A DNA stretch of 64,000 bases from Paraphoma chrysanthemicola. Lineage: Eukaryota > Ascomycota > Dothideomycetes > Pleosporales > Phaeosphaeriaceae. Below the pieces are notes generated by a model. That model worked only from the letters and a program-made list of their open reading frames with translations, was not told where the DNA came from and made no database searches. Positions within the stretch are counted from its first letter, which is position 1. Each line of letters opens with the position of its first letter. This document shows, piece by piece, positions 11,838-23,030 of the stretch. The stretch covers positions 1,178,001 through 1,242,000 of the forward strand of contig JAGMWG010000009.1 in assembly GCA_020744225.1 (NCBI GenBank), read 5' to 3'. The position numbers and the translations under genes were made by a program.

Positions 11838-13377
11838 ATGTTTGCAAAAGTGACCGCCTCTACGACGATTCTAGTATTGCTCTCAGCAGCACTCTGGTCA
11901 AAGAGACTTACTTTGTTGAATACATTTGCTGGACGGCAGCCGCACGGAATTAAGTCGAATTTCCGTAGCCATGGGCCCAGCAATAACGACCGTTGCTGGG
12001 TAAATCCAGGTAAAATGCAATATGTGTACATATTCGTAACGTACTGAGTGGTGTATCACAGCTGGTATGGCATGCGAAGACGTTAAATTCCATTATCCCA
12101 CAAATACAGCATTCTTAGGTCTGTTTGCCTCGCATACTGCATTTGTTTGAATCTGATTCCTTACAGCATGCGGTAATCTAACGAATCGCATGGAGTGGTA
12201 TCCTGCAGGCGGGTTTTTCGCACCTCCAAAGAACAAGGTTTATCACGAGTACTTTCTCAAATACGACGTCGATGTTAGTATGATCACGGAAACATTCCAT
12301 GGATCCACTTACTTAGCCTCTGCAGTCAAATGTCACCACCCGCCTTAGCATCGAGAACTGGAATCCCGAAGAGGATCTCGTGCTCCATGGACTAGACATA
12401 TGGCAGTCCGAGCAGAAAGACGAGGTGGGGTTGAATTACAAGTACAAGAACCTACACAACACTCTGACTCTGCTGCTAGCTCTTTGTTTATGCTGTAAAC
12501 CACAAACAGAGTGGAGAAAGTATAGCACTTTTCTCGCATACTCTAGGCACGAATACCTTGCATCTAGTAAAACAGTACACGCATCGGCTCATCAGGACGC
12601 CTAACCAAGTCACTGCCGCAGGACCGAGGTAATTCCTCACAGAGCTCAGTATCGAGTTGAGCTAATATACGCTGCTAGAGAATTTTTCATCACAAACGAC
12701 CATTATTTTTACAGCGGAGCCGGCCGACGTTTAGAGGAAACGTACGGTCCATTTAGCTGGGCATCGTCAATTGCGTATTGTGCAGAATCAAAAGGTAATG
12801 TAGTATGCAAGCAGGTATCACCGGCAAATTCGCATGCTTATGCGAATGGGCTGCTTATGCTGGACGATGGCAAGACCCTGGCTGTAGCGGACGTTGTCGC
12901 AGGATCAATTTCGTTGTATAACATCGATTCAGATACAAAGATGCTGAGCCTGGGTAATGCAATTGTAAGTGCTGGGCATGGTCACTGACCCCTTCTGTTG
13001 TTGATTAAAGGCAGGTGCTTGGCGCGTCACCCGATAATCTGTCACAAGTCTCTGACACTGGAGACCTGATTGTTGCAGGTAACACATTGCGGATCAAGAC
13101 GCTAATGAAATATGCTAATGTTGAGATAGTAATACCAAACGAAGAGGCACTATATGCTCGCTTCATGGGAGGTGGTCTATTGGATCACACAATACCTATT
13201 CCAGCAGCAGTTTTGCGTCTGGTGAAAGCAAAGGGTTTTGCTCCTGAAGTGCTCTACTGGGATGATGGCTCACTGATTAGTATCCTAACTAGCGGTGCTG
13301 TCGATAAGGAGCGTGGTTTACTCGTAGCAGGCGGTGTCTTTGAAAGACATTTTATTGTCTGTAAGATCGAATACTAA
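11838..13377 (+). CDS. Paraoxonase/SMP-30-like esterase or lactonase
   Basis: The seven-exon model is 11,838-12,009, 12,062-12,118, 12,167-12,273, 12,326-12,424, 12,480-12,628, 12,679-12,964 and 13,015-13,377. Introns are 48-55 nt and the protein is 410 aa. It resembles the fungal arylesterase/paraoxonase-like six-bladed propellers. A single hydrophobic N-terminal segment (about residues 5-25) is a likely membrane anchor or signal. Family landmarks are CEDVKFH, a DELFVYAVNH strand, FFITNDHYF, NSHAYANG and SPDNLSQVSD. Asn and Asp residues in these motifs are the expected ligands of the propeller Ca2+. Relatives hydrolyse lactones or aryl esters, so opening or detoxifying a lactone product is plausible but not shown. 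The C-terminus is convergent with the ABC exporter gene, with 65 bp between stops. Confidence 0.8.
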
Positions 13378-13442
13378 AGAGTAACATTGATTCTTCATGC
13401 ATCTCAAACCACGTAAGTTCTTTCTGCAGTGTCTCAATGGAC

Positions 13443-16400
13443 CTAAGTTGGAACTACCGTTGTCTTTTCCCTCACATCATGCGCTGACTTCGCAGTGGCG
13501 ATGAGGGCATCTATCTCGCCGGTGGTCTCGCACATCGACCAAAAGTTGCCGCCCTCTTGTTTCAACAGGTCGTACGGATCACCGTACTCGATAACAGCGC
13601 CCTTGTCGAGCACAAGTACCTTGTCGTAGTCGATGATAGTTTGCAGGCGATGAGCTATCGTTATTGTTGTGTTCTTGATAAGGCGGATGGTATCTTGAAT
13701 CTTGGCATCTGTTGCATAGTCGATAGAGGCAGTGGCTTCGTCCATTAGCAGCACCTTTGGTGCCTTGAGGAGTGCTCGCGCAAGGCAGAGCAATTGGCGC
13801 TGACCTTGGGAAAGGTTTGAGCCCGACTCCGATACAGGCGAATTGAGGTTGCGGAACGGGTTTTTGTTGTCAGCCTGCATGGCGGCTTGTGCAGCCACGT
13901 TTTCATCTGCAACTTGACCATCGGACATGACAACAATCGTGTCATCATGAGTTTCACCTCGAGTCCATTCGCGGTTTTGCAAGATGGAGCTCGGGTTGAC
14001 CGTGGAAGCAGAGTAGCTTCCATTGACATCAGCCGTTACTCCCCCAGTCGTTGGATTCGGTATTTCGATCGCATTAGGCGGTGTGTCTGTTCCAGTCGGA
14101 GTGGCCATGCCAGAGGCTGGTTGTGACGTTGGCGAAATCAGATGTACTTCGCGAAGGGCTGTGTATATCTCTTCATCTGTGAAGAGCGAAAATGGATCGA
14201 GATTGCTTCGAATTGTACCCGTGAAGAGGGTCGGATCTGTGAAGTGTTAGTGATCATTGGCGTAAAGCAAGGGAAATTTTTTTGCTTACCTTGCGGTACC
14301 ATGACAATATTCTCCCGCAAATCTTGTAGACCGATCAGTCCGATATCAACATCGTCGACTAGAATTTTGCCCTTCTCCGCCTCCAGAGCCCTAAACAGAG
14401 CGAGTGCCATGGAGCTCTTGCCTGCACCTGTCCTGCCAACAACGCCTACTTTCTCGCCCGGTAGAATCTTGAAAGTTACACCCTTCAACACCGTGTCGAA
14501 GTCCGGCCTGTAGCGAGTCGTATAATTTATGAATTCGACAGAACCGCGGCTCGGCCAGTTCGACGGTGGCTTCGACTCTGGGATGGTGGCCGCCGCCTCC
14601 TGCTCGACATCGAGGTACTCCTTGACACGTTCTACAGAGTTCATGTTCTGCTCGTTAGCAGAGTACAATCGGACGAACCACAATACATTCTCTGTGAACG
14701 TGACAGCGTAGGTTAGAGCTAACCCAGCAGCACCTGCATCGATGCGTCCAACACTAAGAATGACAAAGGCTCCGGCGAAAAAAGCCACCAGTGCACCAAC
14801 GACGTCCACTCTGAAAGCCAGCCACCTGTTTGCCGCCCAGAGATAGATGAAAGGGCGGTGTTGCGTGTTGATCTTGGCCAAATTTTCGCGAATGAACCGT
14901 CGCTCGTCACCGTAGGCGCGAATTGTTGTCATGCCAGATAGCGTCTCGCCAAATTGCTGGTACAAGGGACTTCGGTGGACAGATTCGAGGCGCTTGAGAT
15001 CACGAGAAGAGTTGATGTAAAAGCGACCGATGAGGAAATAGAGCACAGAGATGACCGAGGCTGGGATCAAGAATGCTGGAGTAATGATAGATATCAAAAT
15101 GACGATGGTGATGATCGAGGCGAAGCAGTGCACAACGCCGATGGCAACAGGTGCCACTTCTTGGTCGACGGACTCTATGTCCTTTGAAAATCGGTTCATA
15201 AGCTGTCCAAGTGGAGTTTGGTCGAAAAAACGGAACTTTGCATGGGTGACTTTTTGGATCAACCTTTCGTGGACGCGGCGCGATGCAGCAAGAGAGCCAC
15301 CAAAGAGGAATCCTTCACGGATGAATGTGATGAACATGAATATGAGGCCCAGTATGGCGTATACTGCAAGGAAGTAAGTTGAGTCAACGTCTGAACCCAT
15401 GGGCCGGAAACCGTTGAACATGAAGGTGTAGGTGTATCGATGCGTTTCCCTTTGGGGAGGGAAGGGAAAGTTCCAGCCACAGGTGCCGCTGCTCATGCAT
15501 GTTCCCATGCCATTCAAAGTAGGAACATGCGTGATGGAAGACATGCTCTGATGGTTCATGGCGGCATAGCCTTTGTCTGCGTATGCATTGGCCCATGTTC
15601 GAATCCAGAGATTGGTCGACACCGAGGAAATTTGTGCAGCCACAAATGCAATGGTAGCACCCACCCAGTAGTACCAAGGACCCATAGCCTTCAAGTACAT
15701 CACAATGATGCTTAGCTTGACACCGCCTTCAGCTTTGGTTTCTTCTTGCGTGTTGCTAGTTGGCTTTGTTTTCGCATCTGTTGCACTGGCCATCTTGCCG
15801 TTCGCGGAGCCATTAGCTCCACTTACTTCGCCATCAATAGCGTCCTCACCCGACTCTGAGGGCACACGAGATGGCGCCTTCGATGCTCCCCGCGAAGCAG
15901 GCCGAGACTTGGTCAAATCCTCGGTGAGCTTGCCTGAGCTGATGACTTCGTTTGCAGTGCCTTGAGCCACTACTTTGCCATTGTCAAGTACGACAGCGAA
16001 TTCGGCAGATGGAAGAGCCAGGCTGACATTGTGCGTGACTAGGATGCAAGTACGATTGCGCATCAGTTGGCCATTCAATGCATTATCGAAGATCCACTTT
16101 GCAGTATGTGAGTCGACGGCGCTCAATACGTCGTCAAGAAGCACGTGACGGGCTTTGCTGTAAAGGGCACGAGCAAGCGAGATGCGCTGCTTCTGACCTC
16201 CCGATAGGGTGACACCTTTTTCGCCCACCAATGTTTCATCACCAGCGTCCAAAATCTCAAGGTCGCGCTTGAGGGAACACGCCACGACAACTTCGTCGTA
16301 GCGGTCCTGATCCCAGTCGCTAGCGAAGACGATATTCTCCTTGACGGTTCCATTGACCAGCCACGCCTGTTGCGCGCAATACGCCACGCTCTCCGTTAGA

Positions 16401-18833
16401 CCTGTGGTAGGATCTGGTTTAATTTCTTCTCGACTGCATCCTCCAGGCAAATACACATTGCCCTTCAGCTTTGTCATCTCGCCCAAAAGACCCATTAACA
16501 GTGAAGTCTTGCCAGAGCCAGTCGGGCCTGCCACAATATTCAGCTGTCCAATGTGGAAGCTCAAGTCGAGGTCCATAAGTTTGAACGCATCCGCAGCACT
16601 CTGATCCATCATGTCTTTGCCGCCCCAGCTGAAGGTCGCGTTCTCGCATCCAATAACAACCTCCCCATCATCGTCTTTCTTATGCGAGATGAGCTGATGG
16701 TATTTTTCTGTCTCTGGTTCACTCAAATACTCCTCGATGCGGTCTACCGAGACCTTTGATTCTTGAACGTGGGCAACCATATCAGCGAGCTGATCTAGCG
16801 GGATCCTCAAAATCTGAAATAGCGACAAAGCTGTGAACGCAACAGACGGTATTAGTGGCTTGTTCTCGACATTGGTATAGACGTAGAACGACAGGAAAGT
16901 GATGAGAACAGGAGATCCGGACCATATGGTAGCTGCTATCGCCCATAGGATGTATCTTCGACGGAGGTGCTTCAGCTCGGTGTAGCGCTTCTCATTGACC
17001 AAGCCGATGAAGCGTTGCTCCCAGGCGAAAAATTTAATGATTCGGATGTTGGTGAGAACTTCGTTTGTGGTATGTATACGTGCGTCGGTGGCAGCAAGGA
17101 TGAGTTTCTGAATGCGTGCAAATTGCTTTGCCACATACATGTTGATTGGCAGAAGCACGACCATCATTCCAATGCCGGCAATCGAACTGTATCCTAGGAT
17201 GCGATAAAGCAAATACACTGCAACTACCACCTGAACTGGAGTATTGGCCCACAGAAAGTGTAAGTAGGCGCAAATCTCGCTAACCTTGAAGGCATCAACA
17301 GCCATAAGGTTGATGATGGCACCCGTTGTCACCTGAGCATCCGAGGCTGGCTTCTTGCTGTCGTCCTTTTGAACGCCGTTTTTGGCACTGTGGTGCTTTT
17401 TCTTGCCAAAAGTGAATATGCGTTTCAGGCCCTTGATTTCAGAGTCTTCGCCCTTCTTCTTTTCTTCGCCCAAAATCTTGTCGGTCGTAGCAGCTGCTCT
17501 GCGCTTGAGAGCCTTGGCGTAGATTTCACCAATGATGACAGCGCGGAGACGAATGCAAATCTTTCGACCGATCCAAAGAGCCTGGCCATCAGCGAGGGCC
17601 GACAAACTTCCTGAGACGAAAAGAAGGATGACGTAGAACCAAGCAGCATTGCGAGGCGTGTATTCGGGTTTCTCGATATATTCCAGAATAGCTTTCAAAA
17701 GCAGAGTGGGGGCAAACGTGAGAAAGCCTGAAATTGCAGCCCATGCGGCTTGAATCAGAAGACCGCGCCTGAAGTACTTGAGAAGATGATAGGCAAGTGC
17801 CGACGTCTTCTTGACTTGACGATAGCTTGCAATGACAGCAGCTGCCTTATCTTTCTGGGGCAGATTCCACACATCTGCAAGCTCGTACGTCTTCTTGTAG
17901 CCGGTCCAGACGATTGAGTCCACCCAGGCAAACGTCGCGAGCGAGAATACGCTCGCTATTGGTTCCCTGGCTGGCAGAATATCGCCCTCGTATTCCAACT
18001 CGACGGCCTTGTTGCCTTTGCGTGAACATAAAGCAATGAGAAAGAGCAGCGAGGTAAGGGCGAAATCGAGTATTGCGAGCTTCTGATGGGCGTCTGAGCG
18101 CGCATGGATTATAGCCGAGCGGAAGACGAGAATCGTGAAAACCCACTGAAAGCCGTAGATGAAGGCTGTATGGTACCAGAGCTTGGGAAATGAAAGCTTG
18201 TTCGTGCTGGAGAGGAGGAGACGTAATGATGCAAGAGTAGCAATATAGGACCACACTGCAATGTTGGCAACTGCAGCGATGCGCCCGTGTCTGCCCCATA
18301 CGTTCAGCCACAGCACGGCCACGTGAATACCGAGCTGAGCAAGAACAGCCGTCTCTTCCAGGACCACGACAGTTACCTCGCCGCGGGGCTTATCAATTGT
18401 CATTGCCGACACGGCGCCGCGACTGGTGGTTGGGTCGAGCGCAAGGCCCTCATTGCGGTCGAATTCGTCTTCTTCGGAGTCGGTGTCGACATCGTCGCCA
18501 TTGTAGTGGGGGCTGCGGAATGACCATACGTTCCGTGGGTTGTCGAGGATGCTGTAGGTGTGGTAGTACTTGCTGGCGATTGCAGCGACGTAGAGCTGTA
18601 TCGAGAGATATATGACCGAGACGCCGCACACTACGAGGGGAAACAATGTGAGGAGATAGCTGAGCAACTGTTAGCCGGTGCGCACATATCGCCCGTAGAC
18701 GGCGGGCATAGTCCAGCACACAGAGATGGCCACCGCGGCGTTGCGACTGGTCAACTCTGACTTACTCTTGCTCAAAACACGACGAGAAGTCGTCTCTAGC
18801 CCAGATGGGGCCTGTACAGTGCGCAAATTTCAT
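13443..18833 (-). CDS. ABCC/MRP-type multidrug exporter
   Basis: Three exons (18,833-18,766, 18,659-14,290, 14,236-13,443) give 1,743 aa. The first exon adds a conserved short N-terminus with PIWARDDF before the first membrane segments. The layout is ABCC-like: an N-terminal membrane region, then membrane domain 1, NBD1 (Walker A GPTGSGKTS near residue 731, signature LSGGQKQR near 839, degenerate Walker B LLDD), membrane domain 2, and NBD2 (Walker A GRTGAGKSS near 1,429, signature LSQGQRQ near 1,621, Walker B LLMDEATAS). ABCC proteins export conjugates, drugs and metabolites across the plasma or vacuolar membrane. An extra segment of about 95 residues, Ser/Thr/Asn/Pro-rich, lies inside NBD2 just before the signature. 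Position beside four tailoring-type genes suggests export of their product or a toxic substrate. Confidence 0.9.
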
Positions 18834-19973
18834 GGCGGAGGTGGACGGCCACTCTTTGGGCGTGTTTGCGACAGCTCCCAGCAATCGCACTCGCTATTGA
18901 ATGGCAGGCGATGGCATTGGAGCTGGCCGAGGACGCGCTGCAGTGAGAACGTGGACGGCTGAAGGGGCGCGCTGATGAGTGTAAACAGACGCGAGGGCTC
19001 AGTCTGCACGCTTCCCCGTCGTTGTTGAGGCAGGATGCCCTCGCAATCGACTAGCTCGCGGAAGCGCAAGAGCTTTCCGCGCTGCACTGACTGATGACCA
19101 CGACCACGACCACTGCGCGATTGCGACCGAAGAATGATGTAATTAAATTTTAGCCGAATGCAGCCGCAGTACACGCCACTCGCATCTGTGGCAGATCAGA
19201 TAAGATGGCGCAACTGTCGCCACAAGCCGATTGTCTCTTTGCACCAGCACGGTGAGGCCAGGCAGTGTTTGCTGCTGCGTGCGGCACCGTGGTGTTGATT
19301 AACATGTGGTTGCGGTTCGCCATCGCAGCGGTAGGGATCGTGCAGCATTCACCGCTTTTGACTCACGAACTTCGCTTTCGCGCCCTACTGTACTTGTCTA
19401 GATGCAACCATGACTTCGGGAGCAGCACTGTGGCCCCAGTCAGCGCGAGCTGGCTAGGCCGGGTCGTGCGGATGCAACCCGAACAAGCAGACGCAAGCAC
19501 ACATGTTATATTGGGACATGGTTTGCCAGGTACCTTAGCGGCCCTGCCAGTGTCTGCACCATGTTTGCTCGACATGGCGTCAAGGCCGTTGCCGCTAATC
19601 TGGGGTATTTTAACGGCGTGCATGCAGACTCCACCAGCCATGGCCTCCAGTCATCGGAGAGACGGTCAGACCCCGGGGTTGCCAAGATATCAGGAACGTG
19701 TCTCTACATAGCATGCGCGCACTGATCCCTGTCCTACAACCAACGTAGCAAGACCTGAGCTGGACTTTTGACCACTCTTTCTGATAGGCCTGAACTCCCA
19801 TATGCGCTTCATTTCTGCTGTGCTCTCTCCACCACCAGCAACCTGAAGTCGGTGACTGGCTCCCGAAAACTAAGCTGCGAAGAGGGAAACAACTATGGCA
19901 CGATGGCGTCTTGATTGAAATCTGAATCTCATTTCTGCTATATACAATGCTGGAGCACGGAAATGGAGACCCG
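18834..19973. other. Intergenic, ABC exporter to NDUFA12
   Basis: This stretch holds the exporter promoter and the 3' UTR of the NDUFA12 gene. I looked on both strands for spliced conserved blocks and saw none. The open frames here have no recognisable domain. Confidence 0.55.
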
Positions 19974-20710
19974 CTACTGACGGGCCTTGGCCACAGGAGT
20001 CCATGGTGAGTACTTGTTCTTGACTCTGTTCACGTTAGCACTAACCCTACGCATTCGTATGTGGTGACGTACGTGCTGTAAGGCTTGTATCCTGAACGAC
20101 TCCAAGTCAATGTTGGCCTATGCTCCTTTGGCTCCCACACGCGAACTTGACGCTGAAGGAGCTTGTCTGCTGCTGGTGACTTGTCCACCATATACGACAT
20201 CCACGCGTGCCAGCCGGGCTCGATCTGGGAGCTGTTGTACACTTAGCGCGTGTCAGTAGTAACGGAAGTGGTGGGCCTACGGGTCGAACTCGTGGTCCTT
20301 GTAATCCACCCAGCGCGTTCTCACTACGACCACGTCAGCTTCTGCGACTCGGGAGCTTTCAGCACCAACTCACGAGGCAGCTCTTGCTCAAGATTCTCAA
20401 AGTACTTGTTGCCGTACTTGTCCGTGCCGATCAGCGTTCCGGCTTTGGTGTCGCCTGTCCCATGTCAACTTTTGCACGCTCTTGCCAAAGCCCTGACTCC
20501 CATACCGATATTCTACGTGCGCGAGGGGGCGTGTTAGTGGTGATTGCAGCGAGGTAAAGAGTCGGCGGGTTTTGTATGCGTACTGCCATTTGGTGGGCAT
20601 AGTCCTACAAAGACTCAATTAGCGCTTGAATCGCAAAATGACTTATGCATGTCATTCACCCTAAGCCCGACTTTGCGCAGGTTGCGCAGTGTTCTCATGA
20701 GCGTCGACAT
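19974..20710 (-). CDS. NADH:ubiquinone oxidoreductase subunit NDUFA12/B17.2
   Basis: This gene is hidden by its six introns. Exons are 20,710-20,660, 20,604-20,584, 20,512-20,506, 20,454-20,374, 20,323-20,281, 20,231-20,073 and 20,025-19,974, giving 137 aa. The product matches the complex I accessory subunit NDUFA12: start MSTLMRTLRNLRKVGL, then DYAHQM, GDTKAGTLIGTDKYGN, YFEN, RTRWVDYKDHEFDP, IEPGWHAWMSYMVD, WEPKEHRP, KPYSTV and a terminal PWTPVAKARQ. It is a matrix-arm subunit of mitochondrial complex I. All introns are GT-AG, 47-71 nt. The third exon is only 7 nt (AATATCG), which restores the conserved IGDTKAG join. It is divergent from PGS1, another mitochondrial-function gene, with 185 bp between start codons. 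Confidence 0.9.
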
Positions 20711-20895
20711 GGTGGTGTGGTGTACTGGATGGCCATGCAGCGCCTGGAAGTCGCTTGGGAGATGCAGGTGAAAGTGCCAAGCCTCACCAACGCCAGTCCT
20801 GATCAAGCACTAGTGCCCAGTCCCAGTCTTGTGCGTCCATCATAACTTCATCAGATACACCACTTCCGCCCTGCGCATCACTGAACGCTGATCTT

Positions 20896-22805
20896 ATGAT
20901 GATTATAAGGAGCTTGGTCAGGGCTCAAGCGCCCAAATTTGCTTCAAAAAGATTCCTTCGTACCCCCACTCGGTGCATGAGGACGGTAAGAAGGTACTCC
21001 ACAGCTCAGGCAACGCAAATGGGAGCATCTTCACTCCCACAGAGCCAGGCGGCGATGCTTGCTGCAATAACGACAGATCTCGACAAGATCGCACCAAGGT
21101 TCGACCTGCAGCCAGACCAGATCACCATCATCAAGACACCTGCAGACTTTTACCAAACACTCAAAGTACGTTCTCATGTTGTCCTTGTCGCCGCTTCTCT
21201 ATCAGTTTTGTCAAGTTTGGTTCACTTGTCAATATATTCCTTGTTCTCAATGTTCCAACTTTTGCTCCTCAACCATGTACTGGCTGGTCCTTGTCAGATG
21301 TTGATGTTTGCCTTGCAGCACTGGCTGGCTCCGCTACTCGTTCTATACGACGCTGAGTAGACTCACGCGAATACCACAGGCAGGTGCGCAAGCTACTTAC
21401 AAACTCGAGGATGTCCGCTGACACACCCCAGGACAAGATCTCCAAGGCCCAACATCGAATTTACCTTAGCACATTGTACATCGGCAAAACCGAACATGAC
21501 CTCATTGCAACAATTCGGAATGCTTTAGCTGTCAACCCTAGTCTTAGAGTGTCATTCCTTACTGACTCCCTTCGCGGGACCCGAGAAACGCCTGAACCTT
21601 CGTCCGCATCCTTGTTGACTCCTTTGATCACCGAGTTTGGGTCTGAAAGGGTCGAGGTCCGTATGTACCACACACCCAACCTTACCGGAATGCGTAAGAA
21701 GTTTATCCCCAAGCGAATCAACGAGGGATGGGGTCTACAACATATGAAGCTATATGGGATAGATGATGAGATCATCATATCTGGCGCCAACCTCTCCAAT
21801 GACTACTTCACGAACCGCCAGGATCGATACCATCTATTTCAATCAAAGGACTTGGCTGACTACTTTGCCAAGATTCACAATAGCGTGGCAAGCCTCTCCC
21901 TCGACCTCCAGCCGTCTAAGGCGGCGGGTGCCGGTGGCTACAACATGATCTGGCCGGCCTCCAATCCTGCGCCATCCCCACTCGACTCACCATCCAAGTA
22001 CCGCGACGCAGCATCGAAACATCTTTCACTCTTGCTCACCCCAAAGAATTCGCCACCAGCCTCGACATCCGCGCCTCAAAGTACAACAATATACCCTGTG
22101 CTCTCCCTTGTACCCCTGCTCTCAACCTCGACTGAGCTTCCCGCCCTCACCGCAATTCTTAGCTGTTTATCGTCTCCAATGCAGAGGAACTCTTCTTGGA
22201 CTTTCACAGCCGGCTACTTTAACATGACGCCTGCGTTTCGTCGTCTGCTTCTGTCCACCCGCCCTGCCTCCGGGACCGTCCTCACCGCACATCCCCACGC
22301 CAATGGCTTCTATGGGTCTAAAGGTGTAAGCGGTATGCTACCCGACGCATATACGCATCTGGCGAAGATGTTCCTCCAGAAAGTGAGGCACGAAGGCTTA
22401 GGGGATACTGTGGAGCTGCGAGAGTGGAAGAGAGGCATGGTTGGAGAGGAAGGAGGATGGACGTATCATGCCAAGGGCTTGTGGGTCACATTTCCGTCAA
22501 CCTCTTCGTCTGTAAGCACCGCACCAGACACGCAGGCGAGATCCCAGTTGCAAGAAGATCCAAGTATTACTGTGGTCGGATCAAGCAACTACACAAAGCG
22601 CTCCTACGAACTTGATCTTGAGGCAAATGTTATCATCACAACGTCCGACCCAGGATTGAGAAAAAGGCTAGGCGAGGAGGTGAAATGGCTGGGCGAGTAT
22701 GCCGAGAAGGTGGATGAGAGCGAGTTTGAGAAGCCGGAGCGAAAGGTTGGATTAGGCGTGAGGTTGAGCATGTGGGCTGTCCGTGTGCTTGGGGGAGCAT
22801 TGTAG
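20896..22805 (+). CDS. PGS1: CDP-diacylglycerol-glycerol-3-phosphate 3-phosphatidyltransferase
   Basis: Two exons (20,896-21,165 and 21,432-22,805) encode 547 aa. The enzyme makes phosphatidylglycerophosphate from CDP-diacylglycerol and glycerol-3-phosphate, the committed step toward cardiolipin in mitochondria. The N-terminus is rich in Arg, Ser and Thr with few acids, as expected for a mitochondrial presequence. Two phospholipase-D-type HxK motifs are present: HMKLYG near residue 193, followed by SGANLS, and HAKGLW near residue 436, followed by GSSNYTKRS. RIYLSTLYIGKTEH is the typical family opening after the splice. The single intron would be 266 nt, long for this window, but the flanking codons join cleanly (TLK to DKISKAQ). 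A small exon within it cannot be excluded. Confidence 0.92.
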
Positions 22806-23030
22806 GGAGCTACATCGCGCCGAGATGCAACCACAAGTGCAGGTATGAGGTCGAAAATTCCTGTGGACTAGGATTGAGAATTCAATATTGTAAAAGCTAT
22901 GTGAAGTGGGTATCAAGTTTCGAAAGCCAAACAAATGAGCCGAAGTTCTGGTATGCGCCGCGGCCCGCTGCGGGTCTTACACGTCCCATTTAATCTGACG
23001 CCTTTTTCAATTGCGCGTGTGAATTGCAAA

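Noticed and set aside
19265..19711. Plus-strand open frame of 148 codons between the ABC exporter and NDUFA12
   Set aside because: No domain, unlikely composition, and no splice-supported extension.
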